Below, one piece after another: positions 27,275 through 35,689 of a DNA stretch of 64,000 bases. The position numbers were made by a program, and so were the translations under genes. Position 1 is the first letter of the stretch, and every line of letters starts with the position of its first letter. Below the pieces are notes generated by a model. That model saw nothing but the letters and a program-made list of their open reading frames with translations, was not told the DNA's origin and did no database searches. Origin of the DNA: Clostridium_I sp047718555 (lineage in GTDB: Bacteria > Bacillota > Clostridia > Clostridiales > Clostridiaceae); NCBI RefSeq assembly GCF_047718555.1, contig NZ_JBDNRK010000010.1, forward strand, positions 40,435 to 104,434. Direction: 5' to 3'.

Positions 27275-28167
27275 TAACTACACCTTCTTTCTAACATATC
27301 AGTAAAGGCTTCTATCCTAGTTTCCACTCCAGCTTCTCCTGTCTGTTCATCCACTTTGAGTACAAGTATTGGAAAATTGTTCAATTTATCCTTTATAAGT
27401 TCTATTACTACGGAATCAATGCCGCAGGCAAAAGAAGATATGTATATTATGCCATCAACTTCTTTATGTTCTCCAACATGAGCAGCAAATCCATAAGAAT
27501 TTCTTGCAAAAGTCCAAAAGGGCCTTTTAAATAATTTATTCACTTCTTCATCTATAAACTCTTTTTCAACATATTCTTCCGTCACAACTCCGATATTCAT
27601 TTCATTTAATTTTTTTATTATATCCATATTTATAAAACTATCATATATATTATAGGGATGACCTACTAAAGCAATTTTAAGCTTGTAATTTTTATCGCAT
27701 TTACCGGAATTAAACTTTTTTTGAATAATCAATGAATCAACAAAGGCCTTTTCTATACTTTTCCTGCCCTTGTTTAATTTTTTACCAATTTTTTTTGAAA
27801 ATTCCCACATTTTTTTATCATTTAGTCCGTAAATAGGTTCAGTGATAATCTGTGGAAGTTCTGGTATACTGTTTTTAATCATCTCCGGAAGTCCGCAAAA
27901 TTTAGGACATATGGACTGCCCCTTATCTACCTCCATAAAACGTGGTATAAATATAAAATCACATTTATCTTTAATGGATGCTACGTGTCCATGAAAGATT
28001 TTTACTGGTAAACATGCATCATCTACAGAAAATTTCACTCCTAAATCAAGTATCTCTCTATTTGTATCTTCTGAAGTTATAATTTCTGCGCCAAGTTCAC
28101 TAAAAAAATTATTTACAAAAGGATAATACTTATAATATAAAAGGCCCTTAGGAATACCTATTTTCAT
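27274..28167 (-). CDS. DUF2229 acyl-CoA dehydratase activase-related protein 2
   Basis: The N-terminal 'KIGIPKGLLYYKYYPFVNNF' is the start of DUF2229, a domain normally found in the giant CoA-substrate activase proteins. 'VDDACLPVKIFHGHV', 'CPKFCGLPEM' and 'SFACGIDSVV' hold the conserved cysteines. I choose ATG 28167 (residue 4 of the longer GTG frame), 10 bases after aaggaagg. The protein is 297 residues. The stop overlaps the next gene by one base, and this is the first gene of the operon. A family A repeat starts just upstream and may separate it from the DsrE gene's transcript or lie in its promoter. Confidence 0.8.
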   Translation of the reverse strand: MKIGIPKGLLYYKYYPFVNNFFSELGAEIITSEDTNREILDLGVKFSVDDACLPVKIFHGHVASIKDKCDFIFIPRFMEVDKGQSICPKFCGLPEMIKNSIPELPQIITEPIYGLNDKKMWEFSKKIGKKLNKGRKSIEKAFVDSLIIQKKFNSGKCDKNYKLKIALVGHPYNIYDSFINMDIIKKLNEMNIGVVTEEYVEKEFIDEEVNKLFKRPFWTFARNSYGFAAHVGEHKEVDGIIYISSFACGIDSVVIELIKDKLNNFPILVLKVDEQTGEAGVETRIEAFTDMLERRCS

Positions 28168-28185
28168 TAGGAACACATCCTTCCT

Positions 28186-28347
28186 TTAGGCATATTCAAT
28201 AAATAACTAGTCAGTATGCTAGCCTATTTTGAATCCTACTGCGTCAGCAGAACCCTCAGATAGCCCACTATCCTCAGAACCTGTTTCCTTGTATGATTCA
28301 AAATATTCGTCGCATCTTTGACTTACTATTTATTTTCTCATGCCTTA
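28186..28347. repeat. Family A MITE-like repeat, full-length copy
   Basis: This 162-bp copy with ends TTAGGCATATTC and TCATGCCTTA is very similar to the 14192-14354 copy (for example ctagtcagtatgctag and gtttccttgtatgattcaaa are shared). It lies between the DsrE gene and the DUF2229 operon. Confidence 0.85.
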
Positions 28348-28412
28348 TTCATTTATTTTCATTATAAATTTTTGACTTCCCGAATATAAAATATTCATCC
28401 TTTGCTAATAAA

Positions 28413-28889
28413 TTAAATAAATAATTGAATATCTGAATCAAAAGCATCCTTTAAATATTCGTCAGCTGTAATAATTTTAACTTCAGGGAGAAGTTCTTCT
28501 TTCTTAAATCCCATAACTTCCACAGACAATTTACAACCGTAGAAATTTACTCCCTTTTTAATTGCTCCTTTTAAAAATGCATCTAAGGTAGGTGTATCTG
28601 TTTCCTCCATCATCTTTACAAGCATTTTTTTACCAATACCACTCATATTCATCTTTGAAAGTGGAAGACTGTCCGGCCCCTTAGGTGTAACTATATCAAA
28701 CATTTTTTCATAAGCTGTTTTATCTTCTAAATTCATCTTCTCTGGATCTCTTACAAGACACAATCCCCAAAAAGCAAAAAAAATGGACACTTCAGCGCCT
28801 ACATTCTTGGCACTATTTGCTAGTATTAATCCTGACAGGGCTTTGTCATAATCTCCACTAAACATCAATAAATTTAATTTCTTATTCAT
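28413..28889 (-). CDS. DsrE/DsrF/DrsH-like sulfur-relay family protein
   Basis: A 158-residue protein. 'LNLLMFSGDYDKALSGLILANSA' and 'GAEVSIFFAFWGLCLVRDP' are the typical beta-alpha start of the DsrE/DrsH family. 'GVNFYGCKLSVEVMGF' near residue 117 contains the cysteine that carries persulfide in studied relatives. Such proteins shuttle sulfur or, in the DrsH group, associate with coenzyme A-disulfide or sulfur metabolism. The next gene downstream on the same strand side is the dehydratase-like operon, and a cysteine desulfurase-like gene lies upstream, which together suggest a sulfur-transfer role. That is inference. The start has an aaaggag site. Confidence 0.8.
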   Translation of the reverse strand: MNKKLNLLMFSGDYDKALSGLILANSAKNVGAEVSIFFAFWGLCLVRDPEKMNLEDKTAYEKMFDIVTPKGPDSLPLSKMNMSGIGKKMLVKMMEETDTPTLDAFLKGAIKKGVNFYGCKLSVEVMGFKKEELLPEVKIITADEYLKDAFDSDIQLFI

Positions 28890-29014
28890 TAATAAATTCT
28901 CCTTTCATTAAGGCATTCGAAAATAGAACCCGTTTTAACTACTTTCAGCTTATAATTTGCATAAAATAACTTTTTTATGCAAATTAAACAATAAATTTTA
29001 CTACTTTTTTAGAT

Positions 29015-29214
29015 TTGTCCGATGACTACCCACTCTAATACTCCCATCTTATTCAAGTGGGAGTAAAGAGTGGTTACGTCCCTGGATAACGACTTACCTT
29101 ACCCTAAAGGACAACGAGTTCTAAGTATCGAAAATACCGATACTTAGAACTCTGTTAGTAAGCATCAGAGGTCATAAACAAAACCTCCACCTGATGCCAA
29201 GAATTCTGTTTATA
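29015..29214 (+). repeat. Family B structured repeat, 200-bp copy
   Basis: The copy runs from tccgatgactaccc through two nested stems (ccactc / gagtgg and ctccca / tgggag), the strings tacgtccctggataacga and ctaaaggacaacgagttcta, an inner hairpin aagtatcg / cgatactt, to ctgatgccaagaattctgtt. There is no ORF. It fills the gap between the DsrE gene and the class V aminotransferase gene. Confidence 0.8.
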
Positions 29215-29270
29215 TATATTATAAGAATGGTTATGATATAAAAAAGAAGAAGTACAAATGATAGTACCAT

Positions 29271-30605
29271 TTATACTTCTTTTCCATATTTATTTAAATA
29301 ATATTCTTTATTTGTTACAATTTCTGATATAGCATCTACCATTAAATCTATTTCACTGTAATCATTGTACATTCCAAAGCTTATTCTAACCATACCTGGA
29401 CGTTTTATTGAATTATCTTCTATATAATGCTCTTCTTCCTCTTCACTTATATTCAATAATTTTCTTACATAAGGCTGGGCACAAAAGCATCCATTTCTTA
29501 CAGCTATTCCCCATTCATAAGAGAGTATTTTAGCTATTATATCATGTGGAATTCCTCTAACGTTAAAGGATATTATCCCAACTCTAGCAGCAAATTTATC
29601 AGCTACACAGTACAGCTTAACATCTGACAAAGCTTTAAGCCTATTTATTGTATATTGAGTTAATGACTCTTCGTAATTTCTAATGTTATTCATGCCTAGA
29701 CTTCCCAAAGTTTTAATGGCTGAAAGCAGAGCTACTACTCCCATAATATTAGGAGAACCTGCCTCTTCTTTATCAGGTGGCGATTTCCATTTTATATAGT
29801 TGCGATTAACTATTTCCACCGTACCTCCACCAACATAATCTGGTGCTGAATCTTTAAATGTATCTATTGGACCAATTAATACTCCAGTTCCAAAGGGCGC
29901 ATACATCTTATGAGCAGAAAAAACTAAATAGTCTATATGCTCTTCTGAATTGTGGGCTTTTACATCTATAGGTGCGTGTGGTACAAGTTGTGCTCCATCT
30001 ACTAGAATTTTTGCATCATATCTATGAGCAAGTGCTGCAATAGAATATATAGGATTCACATATCCCGTAACATTAGATGCACCAGCTACAGTTACAAGTT
30101 TAACTTTTCCATTATTTTTTCTCAATTTATATTCTAAGTCCTTTAAACTCAGTTTTCCACATTTATCTACTGACACATAATCTATATTATATTTATTTCT
30201 CCATGGTAAGTCATTAGAATGATGTTCCATATCACTTGAAAGTAGAAAATTCTGCCTATTATCTTTACATAAAGTATTAGATAATTTATTAATAGCTTCC
30301 GTAGTATTTTTTACATATATAACTGTATCCTTTTCAATATCTCCTCCCACAAAATCCAATACAGTTTTCCTTGAACCCTCATAGAGCTTAGATGAAACTA
30401 AAGATTTATATCCAATTCCTCTATGAATTGATGAATACCATGGAGAGTAGTTAACAATTTCTTTAAGTACCGAAATAAAGGGAGGTGTTGTGGCTGCATT
30501 ATCAAAATTTATAGCTGTTACAATATCTCCATTACTTATTGGAATTTTAGTATCTACACCTATAATTAAATTTCTGTATATAGATTTATTAAGATTATAG
30601 TACAT
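29271..30605 (-). CDS. Class V aminotransferase, cysteine desulfurase-like
   Basis: A 444-residue PLP enzyme. 'INFDNAATTPP' near residue 32, 'DMEHHSNDLPWR', 'VDGAQLVPH' and the PLP lysine in 'FSAHKMYAPFGTG' identify the class V fold. The cysteine in 'VRNGCFCAQPYVRK' sits where cysteine desulfurases have the persulfide-forming residue, so sulfur transfer is likely. The protein is longer than SufS (about 410) because of an N-terminal extension. No IscU, SufU or selenium gene is nearby. The DsrE gene downstream could accept the sulfur (inference). The ribosome site is aaggaagg. Confidence 0.85.
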   Translation of the reverse strand: MYYNLNKSIYRNLIIGVDTKIPISNGDIVTAINFDNAATTPPFISVLKEIVNYSPWYSSIHRGIGYKSLVSSKLYEGSRKTVLDFVGGDIEKDTVIYVKNTTEAINKLSNTLCKDNRQNFLLSSDMEHHSNDLPWRNKYNIDYVSVDKCGKLSLKDLEYKLRKNNGKVKLVTVAGASNVTGYVNPIYSIAALAHRYDAKILVDGAQLVPHAPIDVKAHNSEEHIDYLVFSAHKMYAPFGTGVLIGPIDTFKDSAPDYVGGGTVEIVNRNYIKWKSPPDKEEAGSPNIMGVVALLSAIKTLGSLGMNNIRNYEESLTQYTINRLKALSDVKLYCVADKFAARVGIISFNVRGIPHDIIAKILSYEWGIAVRNGCFCAQPYVRKLLNISEEEEEHYIEDNSIKRPGMVRISFGMYNDYSEIDLMVDAISEIVTNKEYYLNKYGKEV

Positions 30606-30682
30606 ATTCCTTCCTTTAAAATATTAATTCCCTAATAATATATTAAAAAAAATATATACTGTTACACTATATAGCATTTTAC

Positions 30683-31117
30683 TTAATCAAATATATTGAC
30701 AAATTCTATAGAATATATATCACAGAGGACATCTGTATTTGTTTCAGTTTGCCTCAAAATAATATAACTTATGCCAACCTGTGTTAATATACCACTTCTA
30801 TCAGTCAATGAACTTGTTCCCAATAAAAATGTAACCCTAACTCGTCTCCCTATAATTGTTCTTAAATATCCCTGAGTATATTCAATTCCAAGAACTGTTG
30901 GAGATCCTGGTGCTATTGTGAATAACTCTTGACGTTCCTCAACGGTACTTACCTGATTTTGCACTGGAGTAACTCCTCTATTATTAAAAGTATTACTATC
31001 TTCATTTTTACATTCTTCAATTTCTGATAAATTATTATCAGGTGTAAATATTTCATCATCATATATATCTGCGTTTTTCTGCCTATAGAAATCATCATTG
31101 TAGTCTTCATGAGTCAT
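30683..31117 (-). CDS. gerQ: GerQ-type spore coat protein (copy 1)
   Basis: A spore coat/cortex-associated protein of 144 residues. The N-terminal half is acidic and low-complexity; the C-terminal 65 residues ('YTQGYLRTIIGRRVRV' ... 'GISYIILRQTETNTDVLCDI') form the GerQ domain. In Bacillus, GerQ holds the cortex-lytic enzyme CwlJ in the spore and is crosslinked by transglutaminase. Here cwlJ lies 39 bases upstream on the same strand, the same pairing. A second copy lies at 31879-32442, separated by cwlJ and a family B repeat. The start has a perfect aaggagg site. Confidence 0.85.
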   Translation of the reverse strand: MTHEDYNDDFYRQKNADIYDDEIFTPDNNLSEIEECKNEDSNTFNNRGVTPVQNQVSTVEERQELFTIAPGSPTVLGIEYTQGYLRTIIGRRVRVTFLLGTSSLTDRSGILTQVGISYIILRQTETNTDVLCDIYSIEFVNIFD

Positions 31118-31156
31118 AGAACTTCCTCCTTAAAACTTGCTTGCATAGTACATTAT

Positions 31157-31600
31157 CTAGGTCTGAGCATATAATTCTGTAGGATTATAGAAACAATGCT
31201 GTAGCACTCTCACCTGGAAAATACCTGTTCCATTATAGGGAAAATTAGTAGGACAATTTGGATTAAAAGGATTAAAATACCACAATGAATTTCCTATAGT
31301 AAATAATCGATTTCCAGCAAGTGCCCAATCTGCTATGTCATAATGAATTTGCTCTGGAGGGTTAGCCCAAATGGTCTGTGGATTAGCCACTCCACCCAGT
31401 ACAGATCTTACACAATCAAACTGTCCCTGTTGATATATTACCTTTCTAGGATCTCCTTGACCTATTCTCTGATATTCCCCGTAAGGTACTCTAACTCTAT
31501 TCATAATGACGGTAGCTACTCCCTTCATTCCATTGTCTCCTTCACCACCAGCCTCACATTTAATTAGTCTTGCAATAAGCTCTCTATCTGAGTACGCCAT
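31157..31600 (-). CDS. cwlJ: Spore cortex-lytic enzyme CwlJ (SleB/CwlJ hydrolase)
   Basis: A 147-residue stand-alone Hydrolase_2 domain without signal peptide or peptidoglycan-binding domain, which matches CwlJ rather than SleB. The catalytic glutamate lies in 'LIKCEAGGEGDNG' (residues 12-24), with 'GVATVIMNRV' and 'VIYQQGQFDCV' following. It degrades spore cortex in germination and is made in the mother cell. It sits between two gerQ-type genes, and forms an operon with copy 1. The start has a gaggtg site. Confidence 0.93.
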   Translation of the reverse strand: MAYSDRELIARLIKCEAGGEGDNGMKGVATVIMNRVRVPYGEYQRIGQGDPRKVIYQQGQFDCVRSVLGGVANPQTIWANPPEQIHYDIADWALAGNRLFTIGNSLWYFNPFNPNCPTNFPYNGTGIFQVRVLQHCFYNPTELYAQT

Positions 31601-31628
31601 ATTTTCACCTCATTATTCAAAAACAATA

Positions 31629-31770
31629 TAAACAGAGTTCTTGGCATCAGATGGAGTTTTTGGTTATGACCTCTGATGCTTAGAAATCGTTATCCAAGGA
31701 CGTAGCATCCGCTATCTCCCACTTTCACAGAGTGCGATGGGAGTATTACGGACGGTAGTCGTCGGATAAA
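31629..31770 (-). repeat. Family B structured repeat, 142-bp copy, reversed
   Basis: On the minus strand it reads tttatccgacgactaccgtc, a stem ctcccat ... gtgggag with an outer stem carrying two G-T pairs, then tacgtccttggataacgatt and ctgatgccaagaactctgtt. The middle part with the second hairpin seen in longer copies is deleted. It lies between cwlJ and gerQ copy 2. Confidence 0.8.
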
Positions 31771-31878
31771 AAGTACATTAAGTAAAAATTATTCACTATA
31801 TGTTGTAAATAATTAATGTAAAAATACTATAGATTGCATAGTATAAATTTATTTACAGCCTATGGTGATTTAATTATT

Positions 31879-32442
31879 TTAATTAAAAAAATCAACAAAT
31901 TTTATGGAATAAATGTCACATAATACATTAGTATTAGTTTCTTCATTTCTAAGAATTATATAGCTTATACCAACTTGCAGCAATACTCCTGTTCTATCCT
32001 GAAATGTACCAGTCCCAAGCAAAAATTGTACTCTTACTCTTTTACCTATTTGAGTTCTTAGGTAACCCTGGGTGTATTCTATACTATCTACTGCTGGTGC
32101 AGCTCCACCACAACCAGTAGATGTTGTAGGTAATGTCACAGATGGGGTTGTAGTTCCTTGAGTACCTACAGTGCCCATTCCAGCTACAGTTCCACCGTTG
32201 CCACCTGCTGCAGGCATAGTTGTACTTGCAGGACTAACACTGGTTCCCATGGGACTGGTAGTTGTTATAGGTGTGGGAGTAACACTCATATTTGAATTAT
32301 TACTTCCAAGTGTACTTCCTACAGGATACTGCTGATTTCTATTATCATCAAATATATCATCTTTCTCTTCTATGGGTACAGCTGGTATTTCTTCTGATGA
32401 AGAATCCTGTCTATATAAGGAATTATAATAAAATTCTGGCAT
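31879..32442 (-). CDS. gerQ: GerQ-type spore coat protein (copy 2)
   Basis: A 187-residue paralogue of the 30683-31117 protein. The C-terminal domain ('YTQGYLRTQIGKRVRVQFLL' and 'VGISYIILRNEETNTNVLCD') is nearly the same, but the N-terminal part is a long stretch rich in Thr, Pro, Gly and Ser (about residues 45-118) instead of acidic sequence. The linker could be a crosslinking or spacer region in the coat. The two copies probably arose by local duplication around cwlJ. The start has a perfect taggagg site. Mother-cell sigma-E/K control is expected but no promoter was assigned. Confidence 0.85.
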   Translation of the reverse strand: MPEFYYNSLYRQDSSSEEIPAVPIEEKDDIFDDNRNQQYPVGSTLGSNNSNMSVTPTPITTTSPMGTSVSPASTTMPAAGGNGGTVAGMGTVGTQGTTTPSVTLPTTSTGCGGAAPAVDSIEYTQGYLRTQIGKRVRVQFLLGTGTFQDRTGVLLQVGISYIILRNEETNTNVLCDIYSIKFVDFFN

Positions 32443-32648
32443 AATAAAATTTCCTCCTAAAATATTAGACTCATACTATCATGTTATTCTCAACATACAA
32501 TAATGTGCAGGATAATATAAATTTTATATAAAAAATTTATATTTTCAATTTATTACAAAGTATATATTTTAATTTATCAGGTTACATTATATATCGATGT
32601 CATATAGTTATTAAATATGAATTAACACACTATGAGGAGGGTACATTT

Positions 32649-33023
32649 ATGACAATTAGTACAAAAAATAAATCTTCAAATGATCAGGAAAAATTAAATA
32701 GAATAAATGAACTTGAAAATGTTGTAGAAAAATATACAAGAACAGAAAGACATCTGGAGCAACATAGTGATATTGCAAATGATGATTCTATTGATGAAGC
32801 TAAAGATAAGCAAAAGAAAAGAAGAGATGAAATTACATCCCTGGAAAATAAAATTATTCATGAAGAAGGCGGGGCAACTAATGAAAAAGAGAATTTAAAA
32901 AAGAATATTCAGTATGGAGAGGGATATCTAGATCATAATGCAGATAACATGAGTAGATCTGATCTTCAAAATTTAAAAGATAGACAGGAAAACAGAAAGG
33001 ATACTCTTAATACTTTAAAATAA
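32649..33023 (+). CDS. Uncharacterised, highly charged coiled-coil protein with internal duplication
   Basis: A 124-residue protein without Cys or Trp, rich in Lys, Glu, Asp and Asn, predicted soluble and all helical. Two halves are alike: about residues 22-67 ('ERHLEQHSDIANDDSIDEAK' then 'KQKKRRDEITSLENKI') and about 81-124 ('EGYLDHNADNMSRSDLQNLK' then 'DRQENRKDTLNTLK'). Each half would form a helical hairpin. I do not recognise a family. Small spore proteins of clostridia can look like this, and the position beside spore genes hints at that, but nothing proves it. The start has a gaggaggg site, and a shared terminator separates it from htpG. Confidence 0.65.
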   Translation: MTISTKNKSSNDQEKLNRINELENVVEKYTRTERHLEQHSDIANDDSIDEAKDKQKKRRDEITSLENKIIHEEGGATNEKENLKKNIQYGEGYLDHNADNMSRSDLQNLKDRQENRKDTLNTLK

Positions 33024-33042
33024 TCTGTCAGATACTTAGAAT

Positions 33043-33093
33043 AATTAAGCTAAGCTAGCATAAAGTTTTCACTATACTAAGCTTAGCTTAATT
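33043..33093. terminator. Bidirectional terminator between the coiled-coil gene and htpG
   Basis: A 14-bp perfect stem (aattaagctaagct and its complement, 33043-33056 with 33080-33093) lies between two convergent genes. Confidence 0.65.
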
Positions 33094-33102
33094 GATGATT
33101 TC

Positions 33103-34977
33103 TTATATAAGCTTTGTCAATATCTTATTACTTCTCGATATAAATCTAGCCATAGCTTCGCCATCTAGTTGTTTGTGGCTCATCATAGCTAAATCGTAAA
33201 TATGTTCACCTATTAATTTTATATCCTCTTTCTTACTTTCATCATTATTTTTTGAAAGTATTGACTTAACCAAATTATTCTTTCTGTTAAGTACTAAGGT
33301 CTCTTCATTTTGAAACATATTTGCAGTATCCATTCCCGGGAACATGCTATTCATTTGCTGCATCCTTCTTGATTCCTCTGAAAGTAGTATTACCGCTGGT
33401 ATATCTTCTGATTTTAGACTTTCCACATCAACCTTTATTTTGTCATTATTCAAAATATTTTTAAATAGATCTTCTAAAGTCTTAGTTTCTTTTTCTATTT
33501 CTTCTTTATTTTCATCCTCAGAATTCTTATCCTTAAGAGTATCGGATATGTCTGAATCTATTCTGTTAAATTTAACTCCACTTTCCTTCATTTCAAGGAA
33601 ATTTATGAAATGACTGTCTATTTTTGAATCCAATATAATAGCTTCCAATCCATTTTCCTTAAACATTCTTATATATTGAGACTGCTGCTTTTCATTATCC
33701 ACATAGAATACTTTATTTTCATGTTTCTCTTTATTAGCTTCCAAGTATTCTTTTAGAGTCACATAAACTCCCTCAGTATTTTTAAATATAATTATATCCT
33801 TTACTTTGTCATAGAAGTCTTCTTCTTTCATACATCCATATTTAATGAACATATTTATATCATTCCAGAAATTATTATAAGTTTCTCTTTCCTTTTTATA
33901 AAGCTCAGTAAGCTTATCTGCTACTTTCTTACTTATATGTTTTGAAATTTTAGTTACATTTCTATCATTTTGTAAAAAGCTTCTTGAAACATTTAAAGGC
34001 AAATCAGCACAATCTATAACTCCTTTTAAAAGCATTAAAAATTCTGGAATTACTTCTTTAATATTGTCTGCTACGAAAACCTGATTGTTGTAAAGCTTAA
34101 TTTGTCCTTCAATAGTATTTAGCTCATGATCTAATTTAGGAAAATAAAGTATGCCTTTTAAATTAAAAGGATAGTCCACATTTAAATGTATCCAAAATAA
34201 TGGATCTTTGAAATCATGAAATACATCCTTATAGAACTGCTTATATTCTTCTTCTGTACATTCATTAGGATTTTTCATCCAAAGTGGATGAATATCGTTT
34301 AAAGGCTTCTCTTCCTCTTTTTTTTCATCTTTAGCTTCTGCAGCTTCATCTTCTAAATATATCTCTATAGGTAAAAATGAACAATGCTTTTGAATTATTT
34401 CACGCAGCTTATATTCATTTAAAAATTCGGTACTTTCTTCGTTTAAATGTAATGTGATAGTAGTTCCTCTTTCACTTTTATCAGAAGCTGACATTTCATA
34501 TTCAGTACCACCACTACAAAGCCATTTCACTGCTTCTGAACCATCTATGTATGAAAGTGTTTCTATTTCAACAGTATCAGATACCATAAAAGCTGAATAA
34601 AATCCTAAACCAAAATGTCCTATTATTTGATTTGATTCATCCATTTTATCCTTATATTTTGCAATAAAATCTTCTGCACCTGAAAAAGCTACCTGATTAA
34701 TATATTTTTTTACTTCTTCAGAAGTCATTCCTATACCATTATCAATAAATTTAAGTGTTTTTTTATCTTTATTAAATTTTACTCGAACACTATATTTTGT
34801 ATCATCGCTTACTTTAGCCTCTCCTATAGCTGCTAATCTATTAAGCTTGCTTATAGCATCACATCCATTGCTTATAAGCTCTCTTATAAAAATATCCCTG
34901 TCTGAATATAACCATTTTTTTATTATAGGAAAGATATTTTGAGTATGAATTGAAATATTTCCCTTTTCTTCGTTCAC
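33103..34977 (-). CDS. htpG: Molecular chaperone HtpG (Hsp90)
   Basis: The bacterial Hsp90, an ATP-driven dimeric chaperone. The GHKL ATP-binding domain shows 'RELISNGCDAISKL', 'DNGIGMTSEEV' and 'GHFGLGFYSAFMV'. The middle and C-terminal domains complete 624 residues. I choose GTG 34977 (VNEEKGNISIHTQ), behind a gaggag site, over the longer frame to 35001. The acidic, lysine-rich linkers near residues 205-225 and 475-495 are typical. No CIRCE or CtsR-like operator was seen upstream. The gene stands alone. Confidence 0.96.
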   Translation of the reverse strand: MNEEKGNISIHTQNIFPIIKKWLYSDRDIFIRELISNGCDAISKLNRLAAIGEAKVSDDTKYSVRVKFNKDKKTLKFIDNGIGMTSEEVKKYINQVAFSGAEDFIAKYKDKMDESNQIIGHFGLGFYSAFMVSDTVEIETLSYIDGSEAVKWLCSGGTEYEMSASDKSERGTTITLHLNEESTEFLNEYKLREIIQKHCSFLPIEIYLEDEAAEAKDEKKEEEKPLNDIHPLWMKNPNECTEEEYKQFYKDVFHDFKDPLFWIHLNVDYPFNLKGILYFPKLDHELNTIEGQIKLYNNQVFVADNIKEVIPEFLMLLKGVIDCADLPLNVSRSFLQNDRNVTKISKHISKKVADKLTELYKKERETYNNFWNDINMFIKYGCMKEEDFYDKVKDIIIFKNTEGVYVTLKEYLEANKEKHENKVFYVDNEKQQSQYIRMFKENGLEAIILDSKIDSHFINFLEMKESGVKFNRIDSDISDTLKDKNSEDENKEEIEKETKTLEDLFKNILNNDKIKVDVESLKSEDIPAVILLSEESRRMQQMNSMFPGMDTANMFQNEETLVLNRKNNLVKSILSKNNDESKKEDIKLIGEHIYDLAMMSHKQLDGEAMARFISRSNKILTKLI

Positions 34978-35149
34978 CAAAATCACTCCTCGTATAATCA
35001 ATATAATAAATAACCATTTAATTGAAATTTTTCATCATAAAATATTTTATTATTTTATAGCACGTAAGTCAAGTTTCCTTATGCTGCCACCTGAAATGAT
35101 AATATTATTTATTGAATATTAAGTTTAATTAATATAAAGATCATAAATT

Positions 35150-35190
35150 AAACCCGTAAAATCTCATGCATTTGGTGAGTTTACGGGTTT
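35150..35190 (-). terminator. Terminator of the DUF3892 gene
   Basis: An 11-bp perfect stem (aaacccgtaaa / tttacgggttt) lies 28 bases after the stop of the minus-strand gene. Confidence 0.7.
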
Positions 35191-35217
35191 TATAATATTT
35201 TTTATAGATTCTTTTTA

Positions 35218-35448
35218 TTAGAATGTGGGTTTACTATCTAAATTATCGTTTTCATCTCCATTGGGATTACTTCTTAGGAATTCCCTTCCATTTTTAGCTT
35301 TACCAATATTTACCCCATCTATATCACCATTTCTTGTCATAGTAATGGCTTCTTCTATAGAATGAACACTTCCATTTTCAAGCATTACATCTGTTATGTC
35401 ACCTTGACTATTTTTCTTAACCTTTAAAATTTTAGATTTATCACTCAT
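35218..35448 (-). CDS. DUF3892 family small protein
   Basis: A 76-residue protein starting at ATG 35448 (MSDKSKILKVKKN), behind a perfect taggagg site. A longer frame to 35478 lacks such a site. 'ILKVKKNSQGDITDVMLENG' and 'IEEAITMTRNGDIDGVNIG' match the DUF3892 layout (a small beta-rich domain), with an acidic, Asn-rich tail. The function of the family is unknown. It is transcribed alone, between htpG and the sugar kinase. Confidence 0.7.
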   Translation of the reverse strand: MSDKSKILKVKKNSQGDITDVMLENGSVHSIEEAITMTRNGDIDGVNIGKAKNGREFLRSNPNGDENDNLDSKPTF

Positions 35449-35689
35449 AATTACCCCTCCTATATTATTAAATGACAAATTATTGTCATTTATATTATTT
35501 GAGGTAATTGTAATAAATATTCATAAATTGCTAAAAAATAATATATCTCTTATATTTATAATCATAAATGAATCTTATTTGATCAGAATTTGCTATTCAC
35601 ACTCTATTTAGAAAACCTTCACATTAAAAATTTCTTCTACGTATAATTCCATAAGTTTAATTAGACAATTAATAATTTTTATAGTATAG

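Noticed and set aside
35002..35149. CIRCE or CtsR operator upstream of htpG
   Set aside because: Neither the TTAGCACTC-N9-GAGTGCTAA palindrome nor a GGTCAAA repeat is present.
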